Positions 43,978 through 52,960 of a DNA stretch of 64,000 bases are shown here, piece after piece. How positions within the stretch are numbered: position 1 is the stretch's first letter; each line of letters opens with the position of its first letter. The notes below the pieces were generated by a model. The model searched no databases, was not told the DNA's origin, and saw nothing but the letters and a program-made list of their open reading frames with translations. This stretch comes from DASYLJ01 sp964432595 (GTDB lineage Bacteria; Desulfobacterota; Binatia; DP-6). The translations under genes and the position numbers were made by a program. The DNA is taken from assembly GCA_964432595.1 (NCBI GenBank), contig CAYSOF010000019.1:65579-129578 (forward strand), in the 5' to 3' direction.

Positions 43978-45069
43978 TCAGTATACGATGACGGAGCGGG
44001 CGACCTCGCCCTTCTCCATCGCCGTGAACGCGTCGTTCACCGCGTCGAGCTTGATGCGCGCGGAGACGAGCTCGTCGATCTTGAGCTTCTTCTGCATGTA
44101 GAGCTCGATCAGCTTCGGCATGTCGCGGCGCATGTTCGCCGAGCCGTATAGCGAGCCGATCACCGACTTCTCCTCGAGCGGCACCATCATGCCGGGGACG
44201 GAAATCTCGGTGCCCATGCCGGGCACGCCGACGACGACCGCCTTGCCGCCGCGCTTCACCGACAGGAACGCCTGCAGAATGACGGCGCCGTGGCCGATGA
44301 CCTCGAATGCGTAATCGACGCCGAGCCCGCCGGTCAGCTCCTTGATCTGCCCCGGGACGTCGGCGTCGCCCGACGCGTTCACCACGTCGGTGGCGCCGAA
44401 CACCTTGGCCAGCTCGAGCTTCTTCGGGGCGAGGTCGACGGCGATGATGCGCGACGCGCCCGACAGCTCCGCGCCCTGGATGACGTTCAGCCCGACGCCG
44501 CCGCAGCCGAAGACCGCGACGGTCTGACCGGGCCGCACCTTGGCGGTGTTCACGACGGCGCCGACGCCCGTCATGACGCCGCAGCCGACCAGGCAGGCGC
44601 GATCGAGCGGCACGTCCTCGGGAATCTTGATGGCGGCGGTGGCGCGCACGACGGTGCGCTCGGCGAACGACGCGACGCCGGCCATGCGCGCGATCTGCGT
44701 ATCGCCCTTCCGGAAGACGTTCTCGCCACCCATCATCGCCGACTGCATGCCGCTCTCGCAGAGGTGCGTCGTGTCGTTGATGCAGTAGTGGCAGCGGCCG
44801 CAGCCCTCGACCCACGACAGCACCACGTGGTCGCCGGGCTTGAGATGCGTGACGTCCTTGCCGACCTCCTCGACGACGCCGGCGCCTTCGTGGCCGAGCA
44901 CGACGGGCGGCGGGAACGGCAGCTTCGCCTGCACGACCGACAGGTCCGAGTGGCAGACGCCGCTCGCGGCCATCTTGACGACGACCTCGTTGTCGCGTGG
45001 CGCGTTCAGCTCGAGGGACTCGACCTTCAACGCTTCACCGAAATTGTAGAGAACCGCGCCTCGGACCAT
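43978..45069 (-). CDS. Zn-dependent alcohol dehydrogenase (MDR family, class III-like)
   Basis: This 363-residue medium-chain dehydrogenase has GVCHSDLSVV (catalytic Zn Cys), GHEGAGVVEEVG (Zn His/Glu), a structural Zn loop with four Cys (GCGRCHYCINDTTHLC), and VFGCGGVGLNVIQGAELSGASRIIAVD for NAD. It oxidises primary alcohols or S-hydroxymethyl adducts. The P450 encoded nearby could supply its alcohol substrate. It has its own leadered promoter and GGAGG ribosome binding site. Confidence 0.92.
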   Translation of the reverse strand: MVRGAVLYNFGEALKVESLELNAPRDNEVVVKMAASGVCHSDLSVVQAKLPFPPPVVLGHEGAGVVEEVGKDVTHLKPGDHVVLSWVEGCGRCHYCINDTTHLCESGMQSAMMGGENVFRKGDTQIARMAGVASFAERTVVRATAAIKIPEDVPLDRACLVGCGVMTGVGAVVNTAKVRPGQTVAVFGCGGVGLNVIQGAELSGASRIIAVDLAPKKLELAKVFGATDVVNASGDADVPGQIKELTGGLGVDYAFEVIGHGAVILQAFLSVKRGGKAVVVGVPGMGTEISVPGMMVPLEEKSVIGSLYGSANMRRDMPKLIELYMQKKLKIDELVSARIKLDAVNDAFTAMEKGEVARSVIVY

Positions 45070-45109
45070 GGTGTGCCTCCGACTATGGGTTGGTGGACGG
45101 AACGCCGGG

Positions 45110-45138
45110 GTATAGGCCGACCGCGAAAGCACGGTCAA
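45110..45138 (-). promoter_or_regulatory. Promoter of the alcohol dehydrogenase gene
   Basis: On the minus strand, TTGACC (45138-45133), 17 bases and CTATAC (45115-45110) form a good promoter with a leader of about 35 bases. It is back to back with the acyl-CoA ligase promoter, 19 bases apart. A repressor at the ligase operator could touch both. Confidence 0.55.
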
Positions 45139-45157
45139 GCTACGGCGCCGAGACCGG

Positions 45158-45187
45158 TTGACAAACGAGCGTTTGGACGGGTACGGA
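45158..45187 (+). promoter_or_regulatory. Promoter with palindromic operator for the acyl-CoA ligase/tetR operon
   Basis: TTGACA (45158-45163) and a TACGGA-like -10 box (45182-45187) enclose ACAAACGAGCGTTTGG (45161-45176). The first good ATG, at 45197, lies 39 bases after the first -35 base. The matching tetR gene is at the end of the same transcription unit, suggesting autoregulation. Confidence 0.75.
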
Positions 45188-45196
45188 GCCGACGCG

Positions 45197-46849
45197 ATGC
45201 TCGTCAACCTCGCCACGATCCACGAGTCGATCGCCCGTCAGATTCCCGATCACGAGGCCGTCCTGTGGGGCGACCGCGTCGTCACGCACGCGGAGCTCGC
45301 GCGGCGCACGCGGCAGGTCGGTAACGCGCTGCGAAACGCCGGGCTGGGCGCACGGACCGAGCGCTCGAGCCTGCAGCCGTGGGAGTCGGGGCAGGACCAC
45401 GTCGGCATCCTGCTCTACAACGGGCTCGAATGGATGGAGCTGATGTTCGGCACGTTCAAGGCGCGCACCGCCTACGTGAACATCAACTACCGCTACAAGG
45501 CCGACGAGGTGCGGTACGTCCTCGAGAACGCCGACACGAAGATGCTGGTCTATCACGCGTCGTTCGCGCCGCTCGTGGCAGAGATCCGCGACACGGTGCC
45601 GGGCGTGAAGCACCTCGTGCAGGTCGCCGACGACTCGGGCAATGCCCTCCTGCCCGGCGCGGTCGACTACGAGGCGTTCGTCGGCGCGGCGAGCGACGTC
45701 ATGCCCGACCTGCCCTACTCGGCCGACGACCTCTACGTGCTGTTCACCGGCGGCACGACGGGCATGCCGAAGGGCGTTTTGTGGCGGCACGAGGACGTCT
45801 TCTACAACGGCCTCGGCGGTCACCTGCCCGGCTTCCCGCGGCTCGAGACGGACGAGCAGCTGCGCGATCACGTCGGGCTCGGCATCGGCGGCCGCTCGAT
45901 GGTCTGCCTACCCTACATGCACGGCGCCGGCCAGTGGAACGTCTTCAACACGTACCACCGCGGCGGCACGATCGTGATGCCCGAGGAGACGAAACGCCTC
46001 GACGCGCATTCCGTGTGGCGCGCCGTCGAGCAGCACAAGGTCGACACGATCATGATCACGGGTGACGCGTTCGCCCGGCCGTTGCTCGCGGCGTTGGGCG
46101 AGAAGTCGTACGACCTCTCGAGCCTGCGCATCATCGGCAGCACGGCGGCGGTGCTGTCGAAGGCCGTGCGCGACGAGCTGCGCGCGGCGCTGCCCGAGGG
46201 CGTCATGATGCTCGAGAGCCTCGGCGGCTCCGACTTCGGCCTGCAGGCCATGAGCTACGACACCGACTCGGGCGAGGCCGGCATTCCGGCGTACCCGCTG
46301 CGCGACAACACGGTGCTGCTGAAGGCCGACCGCAGCGGCATCCTCGAGCCCGGCACGGACGAGGTCGGCTGGCTCGCGAGCCACGGCAACCTGCCGCTCG
46401 GCTATCTCGGCGACCCCGAGAAGACGCGGCAGGTGTACGTCGACCTGAACGGCGTCCGCTACTCGATCGGCGGCGACCGCGGGCGCTGGCTGAACGACGG
46501 CCGCGTGCTGTTCCTCGGCCGCGAGTCCTCGTGCATCAACACCGGCGGCGAGAAGGTCTTCGCCGAAGAGGTCGAGCGCATCGTGAAGAGCCATCCGGCG
46601 ATCTACGACGCCCTCGTCGTCGGCCTGCCGAACGAGCGCTGGGGCCAGCAGGTGACGGCCGTCGTCTCTCTGAAGCCCGGCGCGACGGCGCCGACGCTCG
46701 ACGCGCTCCGCGCGCACTGCGCGCCGCACCTGGCGGACTACAAGGTGCCGAAGGGCCTCGTCACCGCGCCCGAGATCGTCCGCAGCCCGAGCGGCAAGCC
46801 CGACTACGCATGGGCGAAGGGGCATGCGTTGGCAACGACGGCCGGCTGA
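45197..46849 (+). CDS. AMP-dependent acyl-CoA synthetase, FadD19/FadD17-like
   Basis: This 550-residue adenylate-forming ligase has the P-loop LFTGGTTGMPKGVLWRHED, the core LESLGGSDFG, the A8 hinge GGDRGRW...FLGRESSCINTGGEKVFAEEVE and the C-terminal Lys in SGKPDYAWAK. The NVNYRY-like segment VNINYRYKADEVRYVLENAD and the WRHED motif recall mycobacterial sterol side-chain ligases of the FadD17/19 type. It makes an acyl-CoA from a branched or sterol-like acid and ATP. A TTG at 45158 is part of the -35 box and is not a start. Confidence 0.92.
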   Translation: MLVNLATIHESIARQIPDHEAVLWGDRVVTHAELARRTRQVGNALRNAGLGARTERSSLQPWESGQDHVGILLYNGLEWMELMFGTFKARTAYVNINYRYKADEVRYVLENADTKMLVYHASFAPLVAEIRDTVPGVKHLVQVADDSGNALLPGAVDYEAFVGAASDVMPDLPYSADDLYVLFTGGTTGMPKGVLWRHEDVFYNGLGGHLPGFPRLETDEQLRDHVGLGIGGRSMVCLPYMHGAGQWNVFNTYHRGGTIVMPEETKRLDAHSVWRAVEQHKVDTIMITGDAFARPLLAALGEKSYDLSSLRIIGSTAAVLSKAVRDELRAALPEGVMMLESLGGSDFGLQAMSYDTDSGEAGIPAYPLRDNTVLLKADRSGILEPGTDEVGWLASHGNLPLGYLGDPEKTRQVYVDLNGVRYSIGGDRGRWLNDGRVLFLGRESSCINTGGEKVFAEEVERIVKSHPAIYDALVVGLPNERWGQQVTAVVSLKPGATAPTLDALRAHCAPHLADYKVPKGLVTAPEIVRSPSGKPDYAWAKGHALATTAG

Positions 46850-46889
46850 CCGTTTCGCGACCCGCGGCACCTGAGGTAAGGAGGCGTCG

Positions 46890-47543
46890 ATGAGCCGTCG
46901 GGCAACCGCCGTGCGCGGCCGCGAGACCCAGTCCACGCGCGACATCATCCTCGACGCGGCGGAGCGGCGCTTCGCCGAGCGCGGCTTCGCCGGCGTGTCG
47001 GTCCGCGAGATCGCGACCGACGCGGGCCTCAAGAACCAGGCGAGCCTCTACCACCACTTCCGGCACAAGCGCGCGCTGTACGAAGCGGTGCTGACGCGCG
47101 GCATCGAGCCGATCCTGGCGGTCGTGGCCGAGAGCAGCGCCCCGGGCGCCGCCGGCAAAGGCAGCGAGCCGTTCATCGATCGGATGGTGGTGTACCTGGC
47201 CGAGCACCCGCACCTGCCGCGGCTGATCCAGCGCGCCGGCCTCGAAGACCGACGCTACCTGCCGAGCGCGGTGCCGCGCCTGCTCCGCCCGCTCTTCCAG
47301 CAGGGCATCGAGGCCCTCAACGAGAGCAGCGGCGCCGGCTGGCCGGCGGCCGAGCTGCCGCATCTCGGCATGGCGCTCTACCTGATGATCTTCGGCTACT
47401 TCGCGAACGCCGCGCTCTTCGAGTCGGTGACCCAGCGCGATCCACGCAGCCCGGCCGCCGTGCAGCGCCAGCGCCGATTCCTCCGCGCCGCCATCGGCCG
47501 CCTGCTCGACTCGCCGCGTCCAGGCCCGCGCATCGCGCGCTAG
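46890..47543 (+). CDS. TetR family regulator, candidate repressor of the CAAACG-NN-CGTTTG regulon
   Basis: This 217-residue TetR-type protein has its helix-turn-helix at residues 15-62: TRDIILDAAERRFAERGFAGVSVREIATDAGLKNQASLYHHFRHKRALYEAVL. The C-terminal ligand domain has a hydrophobic pocket pattern (LGMALYLMIFGYFANAALFES). It follows the acyl-CoA ligase gene by 40 bases with a strong TAAGGAGG, so it is probably in its operon. I propose it binds the palindrome at the four promoters and is released by an acyl-CoA, like other TetR-type beta-oxidation regulators (PsrA, FadR of Bacillus, KstR). Confidence 0.88.
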   Translation: MSRRATAVRGRETQSTRDIILDAAERRFAERGFAGVSVREIATDAGLKNQASLYHHFRHKRALYEAVLTRGIEPILAVVAESSAPGAAGKGSEPFIDRMVVYLAEHPHLPRLIQRAGLEDRRYLPSAVPRLLRPLFQQGIEALNESSGAGWPAAELPHLGMALYLMIFGYFANAALFESVTQRDPRSPAAVQRQRRFLRAAIGRLLDSPRPGPRIAR

Positions 47544-48028
47544 GCGCGCGCCACGAGCCGCGCGACGGCGCGCAGGTCGTCGACGAGCGCCTGCATCGCG
47601 CGATGGCGCGCCTCGGCGTCGGGCATGCGCAGCACCGCCGACGGGTGCGTCGTCGCGACGACGATCGGCGCGAGCGGCGACTCGACCGGCCGGCCGTGCT
47701 GCTCCGTCACCTTGAACTTCGGGCCGAGGATCGCCTTCGCCGCCGTCGCGCCGAGGCAGACCAGCGCGCGCGGGTGCAGCACCATGAGCTCCGCATCGAG
47801 CCACTGCCGGCAGGCGGCCACCTCGCGCGCGTTGGGCTTCTGGTGGATGCGGCGCGAGCCGCGCGGCTCCCACTTGAAATGCTTCACGGCGTTCGTGACG
47901 TAGCAGGTGCGGCGGTCGATGCCGGCGGTCTGCGTGCCCCGCTGCCACAGATCGCACGCCCGACAATCGGCGGCGTCTGCGCGGAGCGATTCCAGCGTCG
48001 GGCGGTCGGCGACCCCTGCGGCGCGCAT
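47540..48028 (-). CDS. UdgX/family-4-like uracil-DNA glycosylase with the catalytic segment deleted
   Basis: This 162-residue protein matches UdgX-type uracil-DNA glycosylases on both sides of a gap: RADAADCRACDLWQRGTQT at the start, then AGIDRRTCYVTNAVKHFKWEPRG, KPNAREVAACRQWLDAEL and TTHPSAVLR. Full-length relatives have about 35-40 residues between GTQT and AGIDRR, including the GEQPGDxED active-site loop; it is missing here, in frame. The KRIHQ-loop equivalent (RRIHQKPNA) with its signature His remains. The protein cannot be a normal glycosylase. An assembly or strain deletion is possible. It overlaps the tetR stop by 4 bases. Confidence 0.85.
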   Translation of the reverse strand: MRAAGVADRPTLESLRADAADCRACDLWQRGTQTAGIDRRTCYVTNAVKHFKWEPRGSRRIHQKPNAREVAACRQWLDAELMVLHPRALVCLGATAAKAILGPKFKVTEQHGRPVESPLAPIVVATTHPSAVLRMPDAEARHRAMQALVDDLRAVARLVARA

Positions 48029-48104
48029 GCGGGCGGAACGGTGCAGGAGCCGTGCCGCCGACGACGCCCGCCCGCACGATGCCCATCTCGTGCATTTGTA
48101 GAGC

Positions 48105-48899
48105 CTACATGCCCGGCGACGTGAAGAGACCGCGCAGGACGCGGATGTTCGGCTCGACGTCGTTCAGCTTCGCGGCCGGCGACGGCCGCCGCCAGTAGTG
48201 AAGATCCGGGTAGCCCGTGACGCCGGCGTATGCCCAGCGCCGGCCGCGCGTATCGACGAAGGTGTAGTGGTCGAAGTCGATCACGACGACGTTGCCGTCG
48301 GGCTGGATCAGGAACTGCTCGTCCACCATCTGCACATTGTGCCGATTGAGGTACGCCTCGATCGCGCGCAGCCGGGTGCTCCACGCCGGCACCGACGACG
48401 CCGAGTACGCGTCGAGCGAGCGGTGCGATCGCTTCCACTGCATGAAGCTGAATCCGTCGCGCACGACGTCCATCACGACCATCGACAACGGCGGGCTGTC
48501 CGGGGCATCGGTCCAGGGCGACCTGAGGCCGGCCAGCACCGCGTGCTCGCGGTACAGCGCCGTCAGCGCCTCTCCTTCGACGATCTGGTGGATCGCCGGC
48601 GCGAAGCGTTCGCGGCTGGCCTCGTCCTGCAGGATCCACGGCACCATCCGGCTGTCGGCCGTCCGCACGTACGAGACCTTCGCGATCATCTCGCCGCGAT
48701 CGGTGTCGACGAGAAGCACGCGTGCGGTGCCGCCGGCCTCGGCCTCGTAGAGCTTCCGGACGGCGACGATCGTCAGCGGCGCGCGTTGCAGCGCGCGGAT
48801 GCGCTCGTGGCCGCGCTCGAGCGCCGCCTCGAGCGTGCGGACGCTCGCGAGGTCGGCGCCGGCGCCGAGGAGCACCACGAGCACGGCGGACAGGACCAT
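48105..48899 (-). CDS. Exported protein with a kinase-like C-terminal loop
   Basis: This 264-residue protein begins with a hydrophobic signal or anchor (MVLSAVLVVLLGAGADL). It later has a pattern close to a protein- or aminoglycoside-kinase active site: YLNRHNVQMVDEQFLIQPDGNVVVIDFDHYTF, with a catalytic-loop-like N...D and the metal-binding DFD. An N-lobe-like strand, RVLLVDTDRGEMIAKVSYV, carries a possible Lys (in IAKV). This suggests an extracytoplasmic kinase-fold protein, but no family is certain. It is directly downstream of the DUF1329 gene on the same strand, about 30 bases away. Confidence 0.6.
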   Translation of the reverse strand: MVLSAVLVVLLGAGADLASVRTLEAALERGHERIRALQRAPLTIVAVRKLYEAEAGGTARVLLVDTDRGEMIAKVSYVRTADSRMVPWILQDEASRERFAPAIHQIVEGEALTALYREHAVLAGLRSPWTDAPDSPPLSMVVMDVVRDGFSFMQWKRSHRSLDAYSASSVPAWSTRLRAIEAYLNRHNVQMVDEQFLIQPDGNVVVIDFDHYTFVDTRGRRWAYAGVTGYPDLHYWRRPSPAAKLNDVEPNIRVLRGLFTSPGM

Positions 48900-48932
48900 G
48901 GGCCCCGACCATACCGTGCTCGCGCGACGCGG

Positions 48933-50354
48933 CTACTTCCCGAAGCGGCTCAACGTGGCGACGTCGAACAGCTGGTCGACGGGGTGCTTCACGCGACGGT
49001 CGAACGGCAGCGCGAGATCGGAGCGCAGGCCCGCGAGCGTCGCCCGGTTGTGCTTGAGCGCCTCGGCGCACTGCCAGGCGTGCTGCGAGCTCCAGAACCA
49101 CTCGTAGCCGCCGCCCTCGGACTCGGGCACGACCGCCGGATGGTTCAGGTAGCCGTTCACCTGGTACGTGTTCAGCACTTCGCCCTTCCACGAGAACTTG
49201 CGGTTGAACGAGCCGATCCACGACTCGGTGTCGATCCACAGCTCGACCTTGCCGTAGAGGTAGTAGCGGTCCTCGGGCGTGCCTTCGACGACCCAGAACT
49301 TGCGCTTCGCGAGCCCGGCGCTGACCGGCGCCCAGCCGACGCCCTTCCAACCTTCCTTCTGGAAGCCCGCGGCAGGCGTGCCGCGCACCCATTCCTGGCG
49401 CCATCCGCCCGACGGCACCCACTTGAGCTCGCCGCCGTCGCCCTTCACCGAGTCGGGGTCGACGAAGCGCAGCCCGTCCTTGATGCCGACGGTCTTCCAC
49501 TTGAAGTCCTCGGGCTTCGCGTCGAAGAAGTTGCCGTCGTCCTGGCTCAGGTCCGAGCCGAGGAAGCCGTCGGAACGGTTCGCGGGGCTGACCGCGCGCA
49601 CGCGCCGCAGCGCGGGGACGTACGTCCAGAGCGCATCGCGCTTGGTGGGATCGCGGTAGCGGTAGCTGAGCGCGACGGTGCCCTGCAGATCGGCCGGCGT
49701 CTTCGCCGCGGCGAGCGACTGCCACGAGAAGTTCTGCCCGTTCTCGACGCGATACTTCGGCGCCTGGTTCTCGTAGTACTGGAAGTAGACGTCCTGGAGA
49801 GACTGCCGCTCGACGCCCGTCGGACTGGTCCAGACGATCAGCGCGTTGAAATTGTAGCTGCCGGTGTTCCAGTAGCCGTGGAACTGGTTCCAGAGCGCCT
49901 TCGTCCCGCCTTCGGGATCGGACGGGTCGATGTTCGGGAACGGCGTGCCGTACACGTAGGCCGGCGGCTCGCCGGTGCTCTTCTCGAGGATCGTGCCCGT
50001 CTTGGGATCGATCGAGTACTTGCCCTCGTTCTCCTTGGTCGCAGCCGCGTAGCTCGCGTCGTGGTAGATGATCCCGAGCGGCCACGAGACGATCGGGTTC
50101 ACGTACTCGTTGGTCTCGAAGTGCTTCAGCACCTCGGGCGGCAGCAGGTCCTTCGCGGTCTGCGCGTTGGTCGAGTCGAGCGTGTCGCCGACCTTCAGAC
50201 CGGGCGCGACCTCCGTCCCCGGCGGATCGTATTTCTTCGGATCGGGGGGCCACTCGTGGCCGTCGATGGTGCCGGCGCGGACCGCTGTCGCACCGAGACA
50301 CGCCGTGAGACCGAGCACCCAGAGCACGCGACGACCGAGCATCTGCACCCCCAT
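48933..50354 (-). CDS. DUF1329 outer-membrane/periplasmic protein
   Basis: This 473-residue exported protein has a signal peptide (LWVLGLTACLGATAVRA) and the DUF1329 domain, marked by FLGSDLSQDDGNFFDAKPEDFKWK, YRYRDPTKRDALWTYVPALRRVRAV and W-rich beta strands. The fold is related to LolA/LolB-like half-barrels and is often encoded near hydrocarbon or lipid catabolism genes and RND exporters. It may bind a hydrophobic compound. The first ATG is at 50354; a second at 50342, preceded by GGGGGTGC, has the better ribosome binding site and could be the true start. Confidence 0.85.
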   Translation of the reverse strand: MGVQMLGRRVLWVLGLTACLGATAVRAGTIDGHEWPPDPKKYDPPGTEVAPGLKVGDTLDSTNAQTAKDLLPPEVLKHFETNEYVNPIVSWPLGIIYHDASYAAATKENEGKYSIDPKTGTILEKSTGEPPAYVYGTPFPNIDPSDPEGGTKALWNQFHGYWNTGSYNFNALIVWTSPTGVERQSLQDVYFQYYENQAPKYRVENGQNFSWQSLAAAKTPADLQGTVALSYRYRDPTKRDALWTYVPALRRVRAVSPANRSDGFLGSDLSQDDGNFFDAKPEDFKWKTVGIKDGLRFVDPDSVKGDGGELKWVPSGGWRQEWVRGTPAAGFQKEGWKGVGWAPVSAGLAKRKFWVVEGTPEDRYYLYGKVELWIDTESWIGSFNRKFSWKGEVLNTYQVNGYLNHPAVVPESEGGGYEWFWSSQHAWQCAEALKHNRATLAGLRSDLALPFDRRVKHPVDQLFDVATLSRFGK

Positions 50355-50501
50355 GAAGACCGTGCGGTCTCCTCGTCAGATCCTGTCGAGCTGCTGGGCG
50401 GGGGCTAACACGGTGCGATCGAAACGCGCAAGGATGGCGCTCGTCCGGAGCGGACTAAGGCGGTGCTAGCCGCATAGCATGCCTCTACGGCGATTCCCGC
50501 C

Positions 50502-50529
50502 TTGTCAGGATGTGGTCGCCGGCTATGGT
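50502..50529 (+). promoter_or_regulatory. Promoter of the third hsp20 gene
   Basis: TTGTCA (50502-50507), 16 bases and TATGGT (50524-50529) are followed by a short leader with AGGAGGGG before the ATG. Confidence 0.45.
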
Positions 50530-50555
50530 CGTGGGCGGGCAGGCAGGAGGGGTGC

Positions 50556-50966
50556 ATGACGACCCAGGAAATCCCGATCAAGCTCTACCGTTCGACGGAC
50601 CGCATCACGGTCGCGGCACCGATGCCGGGACTCGGTCCCGAAGACATCCAGGTCCGCGTCGACGAGCGCGGGCACGTGGTGCTCGAAGGCCGGCTCTGCG
50701 AGCGCGAGGACTGCGGCGCGCTCAAGGGGAGTACGGACGTGCTGACCGAGGAGTGGACCGTTGGTCCGTACGTGCGCGAGCTCGACGTCCCGGAGTCGGT
50801 GGACGGCCCCGGCGGCATCGTGACCTACGGGAACGGCGTGCTCGTCGTGTCGCTGCCGCTGGCCGACACGACGCGCCCGGCCACGCTGCGCCTCGAACGG
50901 AAGGCACCCGATCGCGGCAGCAACGCGGAACCGCCCAATCGCGACCTCGCCAGCGTCTCACGGTAG
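50556..50966 (+). CDS. Hsp20 family small heat-shock protein, third copy
   Basis: This 136-residue alpha-crystallin-domain protein (ITVAAPMPGLGPEDIQVRVD, IVTYGNGVLVVSLPLAD) with a very short N-terminus is a diverged Hsp20. It lies far from the pair at 31 kb and is divergent from the DUF1329 gene. The core G-V-L motif is intact. It has two Cys residues in the middle (LCEREDCGAL), unusual for the family. Confidence 0.83.
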   Translation: MTTQEIPIKLYRSTDRITVAAPMPGLGPEDIQVRVDERGHVVLEGRLCEREDCGALKGSTDVLTEEWTVGPYVRELDVPESVDGPGGIVTYGNGVLVVSLPLADTTRPATLRLERKAPDRGSNAEPPNRDLASVSR

Positions 50967-50977
50967 CTTCCTCCGAC

Positions 50978-52960
50978 TCAGTTACCGTGGGCGCTGGCCC
51001 GGTCGAAGATCCCGGCACCCCAGGTCCCAACCAGAACGCGCGGCGCGCGAGACGTCCCCAGGGCCAACGAGATGACGCTGCGGAAGTCCTTGTGCTGCCC
51101 GCGATTCACCCAGCGCCACTGGCGCCGCTTTCGATCACGGACGTACAGTCTGCCGTCGTCGCCGCCGGCGATCGTCGTCCGGCCGGATGAAGCCACCGTG
51201 AACTCGACGAACTCGTCGTCGATGACCGACACCAGGCCGGACCGCTCGCGCTTCCAAGTCGGGCCGTTTCCGCGACTGGTGTAGATCCCGTCGTCCGTGA
51301 CCAATATCGTCAGGTTGCGCGGACGCGAGGCGACGACGATGTCCGCGACGTACACCCAGAGCTCCGTGCCGTTCGGCTCGTCACGGTCGGCGAGGCCGCG
51401 GTTGGCGTACTGCCAGCTGACACCGGCATCGGTGCTGATGTGGATACCGTAATCGGTGGCTGCGAGGAGGCGCACCGGCTTCGTGCCGACGTCCACCGCC
51501 AGCGTCGCAATGACGGGCTCGGCTTTCGTGCCCCCCCACGGCGTGGGCAACACGTCCCACTGAACCCCACCATCTCTGCTCCGAAACAGGAACACGCCCG
51601 AGTCGACGAACAGAGTCGGCGGGCTCGTCGAAGTGTCGATGGCCGGAAGCCACCCCACGTCGAGAACGCGCCGAAACGAATCTCCATGGTCGTCGCTGGC
51701 GTACAACGCGTCGTACGTCGTGACGTACACTCGCGCAGGCGACACGGTACGATCGAGCATCAGGCCGCCGTCGACGTCCAGGTCTTCCGCGAGGCGCGTC
51801 CAGGTCGCGCCCTGGTCCGTGGACCGGACGAGCACCGCACAGCTCCCGTCCATCGCGTAGATGACGTCCGCTTCGCCGCTGTCGTCGAGCGCGACCGCGT
51901 CGATCGAGCGCGCCGAGAGGTTGCCGGTGCGCGACGTCCAGCGGCCCTCGATCGTCATCGCCAGCACGCCGGCACAGCCCGCCGCAACGATGGGCAGCTC
52001 ACGCGCCAGGGATACCGAGCCGACGTAGCCGGGAATGGTCTCACCAAGGTCCTCGAGAAAAAGTCCCGTCCCCGGCCGTGCCAGCCGACAGCCCGATGGT
52101 GAGCAGGTGTAGAACACCACGTCCGCGCCGTCGTCCGTCGCGAAGGCCGTGATGCTCTCGCCGGCTGCAGGCCAGGCGACGTCGAACCAGCCGCCGATCC
52201 CGCCACCGGAAAGCTCCGTGACGGCTGGCACGATCCGGTTGCCCTGACGCAGCGACGCGAACAGGCGCGCGACGGGCGCCCTGGCATCGACGGCCATGGT
52301 GTACACAGCCGGCGCGTCGGTCGGTGCGCCGAAGACCGGAACGTACCCGAGAAGACTCCACGTCATGAGGTCGCTGCTGGCGACGATGGCCCCGTCGGAC
52401 ACGGCGGCGAGCACGCGCGGCGGATTCGACGTCGGGTCGACCGCGAGCGCGCTGATCCTGGATGGAGCGGACTCGACGGCCGTCCACGAGGCGCCGTGGT
52501 CCGTACTGGCGTATGTCCCTTCGTCCGCCGCCAGGACGAGCGTCGCGTCGACGCCGTCGCCGAGGCGGACGATCGACGACACGTACAGATAGGTCGCGTC
52601 GCCGCTCACTGTGCGAAACGACGCCTCCCTCCATCGGTCCTCGCCGTCGACGAGTCGCTGCACCCCGTCCCCCCAGGCGAGCACGGTGTCGGGGTCGGTC
52701 GTGCGGTCGATGAACAGCTCGGAGTCGTTTATCGCGATCTCGCCGAGCCCTTCCCAGGTCGCCCCGTCGTCCCGCGAGCGGTGGACGACGGAGCCGCGAT
52801 ACGTCTCACTGCTGACGTACCACGTGTTCGCGCTGGTGATCGCGAGCGCCCCAACGTCGCCACCCGTCGGCCCGATCGCCCGCCAGGGCGCGCCGGCACC
52901 GAGCGTCGGCAGAAGCGCCACCGCCGCCACCGAGATGGCTGCTGCCAAGCGTCCGCGCAT
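50978..52960 (-). CDS. Exported BNR/sortilin-like beta-propeller protein
   Basis: This 660-residue protein has a signal peptide (AAAISVAAVALLPTLGAGA) followed by about ten BNR/Asp-box repeats such as STDHGASWTAVES, STDQGATWTRLAE, SDDHGDSFRRVL and STDAGVSWQYAN. It resembles HCF136/sortilin-like propellers, which bind proteins or glycans; no sialidase Arg triad is obvious. It is probably extracellular or periplasmic. GGGAGG precedes the ATG. Confidence 0.84.
   Translation of the reverse strand: MRGRLAAAISVAAVALLPTLGAGAPWRAIGPTGGDVGALAITSANTWYVSSETYRGSVVHRSRDDGATWEGLGEIAINDSELFIDRTTDPDTVLAWGDGVQRLVDGEDRWREASFRTVSGDATYLYVSSIVRLGDGVDATLVLAADEGTYASTDHGASWTAVESAPSRISALAVDPTSNPPRVLAAVSDGAIVASSDLMTWSLLGYVPVFGAPTDAPAVYTMAVDARAPVARLFASLRQGNRIVPAVTELSGGGIGGWFDVAWPAAGESITAFATDDGADVVFYTCSPSGCRLARPGTGLFLEDLGETIPGYVGSVSLARELPIVAAGCAGVLAMTIEGRWTSRTGNLSARSIDAVALDDSGEADVIYAMDGSCAVLVRSTDQGATWTRLAEDLDVDGGLMLDRTVSPARVYVTTYDALYASDDHGDSFRRVLDVGWLPAIDTSTSPPTLFVDSGVFLFRSRDGGVQWDVLPTPWGGTKAEPVIATLAVDVGTKPVRLLAATDYGIHISTDAGVSWQYANRGLADRDEPNGTELWVYVADIVVASRPRNLTILVTDDGIYTSRGNGPTWKRERSGLVSVIDDEFVEFTVASSGRTTIAGGDDGRLYVRDRKRRQWRWVNRGQHKDFRSVISLALGTSRAPRVLVGTWGAGIFDRASAHGN

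Noticed and set aside
45158..45196. TTG start for the acyl-CoA ligase
   Set aside because: The TTG is the first three bases of the TTGACA -35 box; the next ATG at 45197 fits the promoter geometry and the family N-terminus.
48098..48110. TGTAG-AGC-CTACA inverted repeat
   Set aside because: Arms of only five bases; expected by chance.
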